Positions 10,101 through 20,244 of a DNA stretch of 64,000 nucleotides are shown in pieces (the first letter of the stretch is position 1; the number at the start of each line of letters is the position of its first letter). The notes below the pieces were generated by a model, which was not told where the DNA came from, did not search any database, and was given only the letters and a program-made list of their open reading frames with translations. Made by a program: the position numbers and the translations under genes. The DNA comes from Symbiodinium natans. Taxonomy: Eukaryota; Sar; Dinophyceae; Suessiales; Symbiodiniaceae. Where the stretch lies: contig CAJNDS010000810.1 in NCBI GenBank assembly GCA_905221605.1, forward strand, positions 1 through 64,000. The letters are read 5' to 3'.

Positions 10101-13100
10101 CAGCCAGTCCACCTCGGGCACTTGGGCTTCGGGAAACGAGAGAGACAGAGAGCGACAAAGAGAGAGAGAGAGAGGGAGGGAGGGAGGGAGGGAGAGGGAG
10201 AGCGAGAGCGAGAGGGGCATAATTCCGAAAGGCATGCTCGGCTGCAGGCGAACCACACGGCGAGCAGGCGCTTGGCCGTGAGGGGCAGCCAGTTGTGGGC
10301 AACGTGCCAGCTGTAGCCCCGGCTGATGCTGTGGACAACCGCCCCGATGGTGGCTTGCTGCTTCTCCACGAATGGTTTCATCTCCAAGTCGATGGCGAAC
10401 TTGTCCTTCTCCAGCTGCGCCTTGCGCGCCATCCATTCCGTGAAGCTCTCGCCAGGCTCTCGCTTCTTGGTCACGTTCGCCACCGCGACGAAGCCTGGGT
10501 TAACCACTTCTTCGGTGAATTTCGCATGTTGGAAGCGAAGCTTTCAACTGAAGCCCAACCCCTTTTGACTGCCGTGCGAAGCCCCCTTCCCTCCACCTGC
10601 AGCCACGGAGCCATGCTGTGACAATGGCACGAGACCCTTCACCTGCTCTCCCCGAAGAATTGGAAATAGATCTTCGTGCTCATCTTCGCCAAGCCTTGCT
10701 CGCAATAGGTCACTGGGTCAAAAGGTGTGCATTTATTCACTCCTACGTGGCTTTGCAGAGCGGAGCCTGTCGAACTTGGTGATGACCCCGATGGTGCGCT
10801 CCTCGAGGTGTCTGTCCTTGATCAGCTGCATGACCGCCCAGTTCGCAGGTGCCTCCGAAGCTGGGACGATGGCAAGGAAGATGTCCTGCTCTTGCGAATC
10901 CTGCGTGTACCTCTGCAGCAGCTGCTGTGTCTGCGTGGCCAGGGCGGCATCGGCCTGAACCAAGCCTGGTAGGTCCACTAAGTTCATCGGCGGCAAGGTC
11001 GTGGAGCTGGCTTTGATGTGGATTTCTTTGTCAAGGCAAAACTCGCCGCCGCCAGCCGCCTCTTCCACAAGCTTGTTCATCTCCCCGTGGATTTGGGACT
11101 CGCTGACTTCCAGGGAGATGCTCCGCGCCGGACCGTCCCACTTCTGCTCCGCGACATTCCACACCTGCATCGTGGCCTCGGGGACCCCGAAAATCCCGGA
11201 AGCTAGTGCACGATGAGGGCGGGTCTACGAGAGGGATTTCTCCCTGCACGCCAGGCCGCTGGATGAGGTGTCGCCGTCCGTCGGATCTCCAGCCGCACAG
11301 GCATCCTCGTGCAGCGGCTTTTGTCGGTCGGGAAGAAGGGTAGCAGGCTCAGGCGCTGCAGCAGCGAGGACTTGCCGACGCTCTCGGCACCGAAGACCAC
11401 CAGAAACGGCGCCCTCGCACTTGAGACAACACAGCGGAGGGCGTGGGGCTGAGACCCGCAGCTTCCTAGCTTTTTCCTCCATTACGTTAAGTGTATTATA
11501 AGTATACATGGATTCGGTGAGTGATGGCGCGAGGCATGCGCGGCAGGCATGCCCGGGGGTTCCACGGCTCCCGCTGTGGTGCATGGCACATTCTCCGCGA
11601 CTGCTGGTTGGAAGTCGACAGTCCCAGCCTTATCTTGGCGTTCAATGGCCACACTATTCGGGGATCCTTGGTGTGGTCTCGACATCCCGGCCTTCTGAGA
11701 GCCTTGGGGACTTTATGGGATGTTCTCAAGATGGCAATCGTTCTCCCGCCACTGGGCTGCGACTCGTCTTTCCGCCAGTCCCGTGCGCTTCGTGTCTTTT
11801 GGGGTGCAACTCCCACCAGTGTCGTGCGCATTTTGGACTGGGTATGTTGAGCTTGGACTGCTATTCGCTTTCGCTGTTTGTCGGGTCAATGTGGGGTCTA
11901 CGCTGGCATAAATCATAAACATGTCAGTCCCTCCACTGCACGATTTACCATGTTTGTGCCAGCCAAAGACAAGAGTAAAGACAAGGCAACGCCAGAATCA
12001 CGAAGTGTTGAAGCCGGAAAGGAATGCTCAACACCCAGCTATACAGTCCGTCCTCCAACTGCCCAAGGTGGCCACCAACACGTCGTTCAGCTCATCCAAC
12101 GCGGAGAACAGCACGCTGAGCCTCCACAGAGAGTTTCGGAGAGGGTCGTGCAGGATTGGATCTTACACATATAATGAACCCAAACAAGCTCCGATCTAGC
12201 TCCGAGTCCGATGTTTGGGCTTCACTTATGATGCCTGTGGAGCGACCCCTGGTCGTCCAAAGCGTGGGAATCATCTGCTATGCGATCCTGGGTCTCTCAC
12301 GCTCCAGTGTTGAGGGGGTGTAGGGCCGAGGCTTGCGGTTCAGCTTCATTCCTTTTCGCAGAATGCCCACCCCCCCACCCCCGGTCCCCTGAAGAAGCGA
12401 GGTTCTCTGAGGCCGTCTAGTTCCAGGTCGAGGTGGGCCATGAACTGCGGCTGCATGTCCTCAGCATGCTCCGCTTGCGGAAACGGAACGAAGGCCTTCT
12501 TAAAAATTCTCGGGGCGGCAGAAAGAGCTGACAAAGATCGGCCAAGACGCACGCAAGGAGGGCAGCGGGCTCTGCAACTCCTTCAGCTCGAGCTTGATGT
12601 CCGCCGCCAGCCTTCTCCGGTAGTCGTCGATGTCCTCCTCCTCAAAAGCCAAGCCGTGGCGGAGGAGCCAGGCCACCTCGCCGCGCTGCGAGACGCCCAG
12701 CCCGGCGTCCCCCCGCCTGGCCGCGCTGCATTCGATCCGAGGAGGCCACGCCAGCCCCACTCGTCCGACGCCTTTCTGGCCTGCCTTGTACACCACCACC
12801 AGGGTGTGCTTTCTCTCCACCGCGGTCTGCAGACGGAGGCGCCACTCCTCGAACCACCGGCAGCCGAAGGACTGCTTCTTCTCGTACAGATCCTGCTGAG
12901 GGAATTATAACAGTTTGGCATATGGAAATAAGCCCAGGTCAGGTGGGGTCGCATCCTAATTCCGTCTATTTTAAGGGTCGTGTCAGGCCGTTAATTTCCC
13001 TTAACTCTGCCTAGGAAATATGCGACTTGTAGATCCTTGATCTTTCGAACAAAAAGAAATAATACATAAAGGCCTAAAGTTAAAGTTGAAACCCATACTT

Positions 13101-16100
13101 GCTTGTCAGAAACCATCAAAAGGGATTTGTTTGGCCTCAACAAACTGATTTTGGATTCCCTGCCCGGGGTCTCCCAAGCTTCCCCACCCCTGGCCTCCCA
13201 AGTGGCCTCCGAGCGCCTTGCTCTTGTTTCTCAGGTTCTTCCCTTTCAAGCAGATCGCGCTTGTTTCTCAAGCTTGCTAATCCTTTTCGAACGGTTCGCT
13301 TTTGTTTCTCGAGTTTTCTAGTCCATTTCAGGCGGTTTGCTTTTGTTGTTCAGCTGTTTGTTCATGTTTCCCAAGTTCTCTAATCCCTTTGAGCGCTTTG
13401 CTATTGTTTCTCAAGTTCCCTAGTCCCTTTCGTGCGGTTTGCTCTTGTTTCTCAAGTCCGCTGGACCTTTTCGAGCGGTTTGCTCTTGTCTCTCACGTTC
13501 TCCAGTCCCTTTCCAGCGGCTTAAGCTCTCTAGTCCCTTTTCTCAAGTTCTCTAAACCCTTTCGAGCGGTTTGATCTTGTTTCTCAAGCTCGCTAATCAG
13601 CGATTTGCTCTGGTTTCTCAAGTCCTCTAGCCCCTTTCGAGCGGTTTGCTTGTGTGTCTCAAGTTCTCTAATCCCTTTGGAGCGGTTCGCCTTCTCGAAT
13701 CCTTTTCGTGCGGTTTGCTCTTATTTCTCAGGTTCTCCAATCCCTTTCGGCGGCTTGCTCTTGTTGCTCAAGTTCTCTAACCCCTTTCAAGCGGTTTGGA
13801 GCGGATTGCTCTTGTGTCTACAGTTTTCTTGAGCCTTTGGAGCAATTTGCTCTTGTTTCTCCAAGTCTCTAGTCGCTTCCCTTTCAAGCGGTTTGCTCTT
13901 GCTTCTCAAGTTCTCTCGAACTTGCTTCTCAAGTTCTCTCGCCCCTTTCGAGCAGTTTGCTGTTGTTACTCAAATTCTCTAGTCCCGTTCGAGCTGCTTG
14001 CTCTTGTTTCTCAAGCTCTCTAGCCCCTTTCGAGCGGTTTGCTGTTGTTTCTCAAGTTCTCTACACCCTTTCGAGCGTTTTGCTCTTGTTTCTCAAGTTT
14101 GCTGGTCCTTTTCGGGCGGTTTGCTCTTGTTTCTCAAGTTCTCTAATCCCTTTCGAGCGGTTTGCTCTTGCCTTTCAAGTTCTCTCGCCCCTTTCGAGCA
14201 GTTTGCCCTTGCTTCTCAAGTCCTCTAGTCCCTTTCGAATGGTTTGGCTCTTGTTTCTAAACCCTTTCGAGCTGTTCGCACTTGTTTCTCAAGTGTTCCA
14301 AGCCCTTTCGACCGCTTTGTTCTTGTTATAAATTCTCTAGCCCCCTTGAAGCGGATTGCTTTTGTTTCTCAAGTCCTGCAGTCCCTTTCGAGCGGCTTGC
14401 TCTTGTTTCTCAAGTTCTCTAGTGCGTTTCGAGCGGTTTGCTCTTGTTTCTCAAGTTCTGAAATCCTTTTCGAGCGGTTCGCTCTTGTTTCTCACGTTCT
14501 CGGTTCCCTTTCAAATGGTTCGCTCTAGTTTCGCAAATCCTCTAATCCCTTTCGAGCATTTTGCTGTGGTTTCCCTAGTTCCCTAATCCCATTCGAGCGG
14601 TTTGCTCTTGCTTCTCAAGTCCGCTAGACCTTTTCGCACTCCCTATCGGGCGGTTTGCTCTCGTTTCTCTAGTTCTCAAGTCCTTTTCGAGCGGCTTGCT
14701 CTTCTTGCTGTAGTTCTCTAATCCCTGTCGAGCCGTTTGCTCTTGTTTCTCGAGTTCTCTAGTCCCTTTCGAGCGGTTTGTTCTTGTTTCTCTAGTTCTC
14801 TAGTGCCTTCGAGCGGTTTGCTCTTGTTTCTCAAGTTCTCTAGTGCCTCTCGAGCGGGTTGTTCTTGTTTCAAGTTCTCTAGTCCCTTTCGAGCCCTTTG
14901 CCCTTGCTCCTCAAGTTCTCTAGTCCCTTTCGAGCGGTTTGCTCTGGTTTCTCAAGTTCTCTAAGCCCTTTCAAGCCCTTTGCTCTTGTTTCTCTACTTC
15001 TCCAGTCCTTTTCGAGGGGTTTGCTCTTGTGTTTCATTTGTTGCTAGTCCCTTTCGAGCGGTTTGCTCTTGTTTCTCAAGTTCTCTAGTCCCTCTCGAGT
15101 GGTTTGCTCTTGACACTTGCTTCTCAAGTTCTCTACTCCCTCGTCGAGCGGTTTGTTCTGGTTTCTCTAGTTCTCCAATCCCTTTCGAGCGGTTTGCTCT
15201 TGTGATTCAATTTTTCCAACCCCTCTCGAGCGGTATGCTCTTGTTTTTCAAGATCTCTAGCCCCCTTGGAGCGGTTTGTCCTTGTTTCTCTAGTTCTCTA
15301 GTCCCTTTCGAGCGGTTTGCTCTTGTTTCTCAAGTGCTCTGGCGGTTTGCTGTTGTTTCTGAAGTCCTCCTGGTCCTTTGCGAGCGGTTTGCTCTTGTTT
15401 CTCAAGTTCCTGTCCCGTTCGAGCGGCTTACTCTTGTAACTCAAGTTCTCTAGTCCCTTTCGAGCCCTTTGCCCTTGCTCCTCAAGTTCTCGAGTCCTCT
15501 TCGAGCGGTTTGCTCTTGTTTCTCAAGTCCTCTAGTCCCTGTGGAACGGTTTGCTCTTGTTTCTCAAATTCTCTCACCCCTTTCGAACGGTTTGCTCTTG
15601 TTTCTCAAGTTCTCTAGTCCCTTCGAGCGGCTTGCTCTTGTTTTTTCAAGCCCTCTACTCCCATTCGAGGGCATTGCTCTTGTTTCTCAAGTTCTCGAGT
15701 CCCTTTCGACCGGTATGCTCTTGTTTCTCAAGTTCTCTAGCCCTTTTCTAGAGGTTTGCGTTTCTCACGTTCTCTAGTCCCTTTCGGCGGCTTGCTCCTG
15801 TTTCTCACGTTCTCGAGTCCCTTTCCAGCGGTTTGCTCTTGTTGCTCAAATTCCCTACTGCCTTTCGAGCGGTTTGTGTCAATTTCGAGCGGCTTGCTCT
15901 TGTTTCTCACAGTCTCTAATCCCTTTTAAGCGGGTTGCTCTTGGCGCTCAAGCTCTCTGATGCCTTTTTCGAGCGGCTTGCTCTTGTTTCTCAAATCCTC
16001 TAGTCGCGTTCGAGTGCTTCGCTCTTGCTTCTCAGGTCCTCTAGTCCCTTTCTAATCCCTTTCGAGAGTTTTGCTCTTGTTCCTCAACTCTAGTCTCTTT

Positions 16101-19100
16101 CAAGCGGCTTGCTTGTTCCCCAGGTCCTCTAGCCTCCTTCGAACGGTTTGCTCTTGTTTCTCAAGTCCTCTAGTCCCTGTGGAGCTGTTTGCTCTGGTTT
16201 CTTAAGTTCTCGAATCCCTTTCGAGCGGTTTGCTTTTGTTTCTCTAGTTCTCCAGTCCCTGTTGAACGTTTGCCCTTGGTTCTCAAGTTCTCTAGTCCCT
16301 TGCTCGAACAGTTTGCTCTTGTTCCGCAGGTCCTCCAGTCCCTTTCGAGCGGTTTGCTCTTGTTTCCCAAGTTCTCGAGACCCTCTCGAGCTTCTTGCTC
16401 TTGTTTCTCACGTTCTTTAGTCCCTTTCGAGCGGCTTGCTCTTGTTTCTCAAGCTCTCTAATCCCTTTCGAGCGGTTCGCTCGTGTTCCTCAGGTTCTCT
16501 AACCACTCTAATCCCTTTCGAGTGCTTCGCTCTTGTTTCTCAAGTCCTCTTGTCCCTTTCGAGCGGCTTGCTCTTGATTCTCAAGTCCTCGAGTCCCTTT
16601 CGAGCGGTTTGCTCTTGTTTCTCAAATGCTCTAGTCCCTGTTGAACGGTTTGGTCCTGTTTCTCAAGTTCTGTAATCCCTTTCGAGTGCTTCCCTCTTGT
16701 TTCTCAAGTCCTGCGGTTTGCTCTTGATTCTCAAGTTCTCTAGTCCCTTCCGAGCGGTTTGCGATTGTTTCTCAGTTCTCTAATAGTGTTCGACCTGTTG
16801 GCTCTGGCAGCTCTGGTTGCTCAGGTTCTCTAATCCCTTTCGAGCGGTTCGCTCTTTCTGAAGTTCCGCAGTCCCGTGCGAGTGCCTCGCTCTTGTTTCT
16901 AACCCCTTTCGAGCGGTTTGCGCGCGTTTCTCTAGTTCTCCAGACCGTTTCGCGCGGTTTGCTCTTGTTTATCAAGTTCTCAAGTCCCTTACGACCGGTT
17001 TGCTCTTATTTCTCAATTTCTCTAATGCCTTTCGAGCGGCTTGGGTCTCAAGTTCGCTGGTCCCTTTGGAGCGGTTTGCTCTTGTTTCTCGAGCGCTTTG
17101 CTCTTGTTTCGCAAGCTCTCTAGCCCCTTTCAAGCGGTGTGGTCTGTTTGGTCTTGCTTTTATGGCTTCTAGTGCTTTTCGAGCGGTTTGCTCTTGGTGC
17201 TCAAGTTCTCTAATGCCTTTCGAGCGGTTTGCTCCTGTCTCTCAAGTTCTGGAGTCCCTTATGAGCGGTTTGTTCTTGTTTCTCCGAATCTCAAATCCCC
17301 AGTCCCTTTCGAGCGGTTTGCTCTTGTTTCTCAAGTTCTCTGGTCCCTTGTGAGCACTTTGCTCTTGTTTCCCAAGTTATCTAGTCCTTTTCGAGCCGTC
17401 TGCTCTTGTGTCTCAAGTTGCTCTTGCTTCTCAAGTCATTTAACCCCTTTCGAGTGGTTTGCTCTTGCTTCTCAAGCTCTTTAATCCCTTTCGAGCGGTT
17501 TGTTCTTGTTTTTCTAGTTCTCGAGTCCCTTTCGAGCGGTTCGCTCTTGTTTCTCAAGTCCCCAACTGCCTTTCGACCGGTTTGCTCTTGTTTCTCAAGT
17601 TCTCTAGTCAGTGTCGAGGGGTTTGTTCTTGTTTCTCAAGTTCTCTACTCCCTTTCGAGTGGTTTGCCCTTGTTGCTCACGTGCCCGGATCCCTTTCGAG
17701 CGGTTTGCTCTTGCTTCTCAAGTTCTCTAATCCCTTTCGAGCGGCTTGCTCCCGTTCCTAAAGTTCCCTAATTCCTTTCAGAGGGTTTGCTCTTGTTTCT
17801 CAAGCTTTCGAGCTGTTGGCTCTTTTTTCTCAAGTACTCGAGTCCCTTTCGAGCAGTTTGCTAGAGTTTCTCAAGTTCTCTAATGCCTTTCGAGCGGCTT
17901 GCCCTTGTTTCTCAAGTTCTCTAATCTCTTTCGAGTGCTTTGCCCTTGTTCTTCAAGTCCGGTAATCCCTTTCGAGCGCTTTGCTCTTGCTTCTGAAGTT
18001 CGAGCGGCCTCTCGAGCGGCTTGCTCTTGTTTCTCTAGTTCTCTAGCCCTTTCGAGCAATTTGCTCTTGTTTCGCAAGCTCTAGTCCCTGTCAAGTAGTT
18101 CGCCCTTGTTTCTCAATTTCTCTAATCCCTTTCGATTCGTTTGCTCTCGTTTGTTCTCAAGTCCCTTTCGGGCAGTTTGCTCGTGGTTCTAAAAGTCCTG
18201 ATCCCTTTCGAGCGGTTTGCTCTTGCTTCTCAAGCTCTCTAGTCCATTTCGAGCGGTTTGCTCTGGTTTCTCAAGTTCTCTAGTCTCTTTCGAGCTGTTT
18301 GCTCTTGTTTCCCAGGTTCTCGAACCCCTTTCGAGCGATTTCCTCTTGTTTCTCAAGTTCTTTAATCTCTTTCGAGTGCTTTGGCCTTGTTTTTCAAGTC
18401 CGGTAATCCCTTTCGAGCGGTTTGCCCTTCTTTCTCCAATTTTCTGGTCCCCCTTTCGAGAGGTTTGCTCTTGATCCTCAAGTTCTCTAGTCCCTTTCGA
18501 ACACTTTGCTCTTGTTTCTCAAGTTGTCTCATCCCTTTCGAGCGGCGTGCTCTTGTTTCTCAAGTTCTCCCGTCTCTTTGTTCTTGTTTCTCTCACGGTC
18601 TCTTTCGAAGTCTCTTTCGAGCGGTTTGCTCTTGTTTCTCAAGGTCTTTGGTCCCTTTGGAGCGGTTTGCTCTGGTTTCTCAAGTTCTCTAGCCCTTGGG
18701 CGAGGTTTGCTCTTTTTTCTCAGGTTCTGTACTCAGTTTCGAGCGGCTTGCTCTCTTGTGTTTCTCAAACTATCTAGTCCCTTTCGGGCGGTTTAGTCCC
18801 GTTCGAGCGGCCGGCTTTTGTTCTCAGATTCTCTAGTCCTTTTCGAACAATTTGCTCTTGTTTCTCAAGTTCCCTCGTCTCTTTCCAGTGGTGCGCTCTT
18901 GCTTTGCAAGCTCTCTAGTCCCTTTTGAGCGGTTTGCTCTTGTTTCGCCAGTGCTCTAGTCCATTTCGAGCGGTTTGCACTTGTTTCTCAAGTTCTCTAG
19001 TCTCTTTCGAGCGGTTTGCTCTTATTTCAAGTTCTCGTGGGGAATGTTGGCAATTTGGCATATGGAAACAAGCACGATTTGTAGATATATAGGCCGAATT

Positions 19101-20035
19101 TTACGCTTGAAACCCATACCTGTTTGGAGCACCCGGAAACATCAAAACGGATTTGTTAGACCTCAACAAGTTGATTTTTCAGGTCGGGTCGTTAATTCCG
19201 CTATTTTGGGGTGGCGTCGTCTGACCTCGCTAAAATTTCGCCAGTCCTGGCACCAACACACGTCCGAAGTGCCATCCTCGTTGGGCACGTGGCCCCCAAA
19301 GAACTTGCTCCCCTGAGGCAAAAACACACAGGCGGTGCTGCCTGAGACGTAGTGCCGGCAGGGCTGGCCAGGATCCTCCGTTGCATCCTTCTCGAAGGCG
19401 CTGCGCTTCACCGATCTCCGCACGAGGCACTGCCAGTCCTCCTGGTACTGCCCGGGAAAGCTCACTACGGTCTTGATCTCCGAGCCCTCTTCGAACGAGA
19501 CGGAGCCGTGAAACGCCGCCTCCGTCATCGCTGCCTGCTTCGCAAATGTCCTGCATCAGCTCGGGCTCAGAAGGCGGGGCTTGACTCACCGCCCGAAGTT
19601 CCAAAGAAAAACAGAGAGAGAGAGAGAGAGAGAGAGGTGAGAGAGAGACAGTGACAGAGGGGGAAAAAAAAGAGTAAGTGCCTGGGGCTCATCAACCTCG
19701 TGCTCATCAAGGCTGGCCACTCGGCTGGAGCGTCGTCTGCAGTCTTCACGACACTCTGCCTCCAAGCCGGCTCCTTTGCTGGGAAGTTCTCCTTCAGAAA
19801 CCGCCTGCTGCTGCAACAGCCTGGATTTCAAGAGCTTCGAGCCCACTAAAAAAAAATCGGCACAAGCACATACTCCATTCGGGCCTGATCTCCTCCTCCA
19901 ACTCGGCTTCATGGTCATAGCCTTCGCGCACGCACACACACACACACACCGCACGCACAGACACACACACACACACACACACACCCGCACGCACAGACAC
20001 ACACACACACACACACACACACACCCGCACGCACA

Positions 20036-20082
<47 letters not shown>

Positions 20083-20102
20083 ACACACACACACACACAC
20101 CA

Positions 20103-20145
<43 letters not shown>

Positions 20146-20184
20146 GCACGCACAGACACACACACACACACACCCGCACGCACA

Positions 20185-20244
<60 letters not shown>

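Larger units (their letters stand above)
12896..19225 (-). other. Giant intron 10 (6330 nt) of the U-box/dynamin/Kelch gene
   Basis: The donor is GTCAGA after exon 10 and the acceptor is TCCCTCAG before exon 11, both phase 0. About 92 percent of the intron is the 41 bp minisatellite. The edges (12914-13155 and 19054-19210) are related to each other in sequence. No open frame in it looks like a protein other than the repeat translation. Confidence 0.6.

Noticed and set aside
13099-18796. Dozens of long plus-strand frames rich in Phe, Leu, Ser and Cys
   Set aside because: They are translations of the 41 bp minisatellite; their 41-residue period follows from three units per frame cycle.
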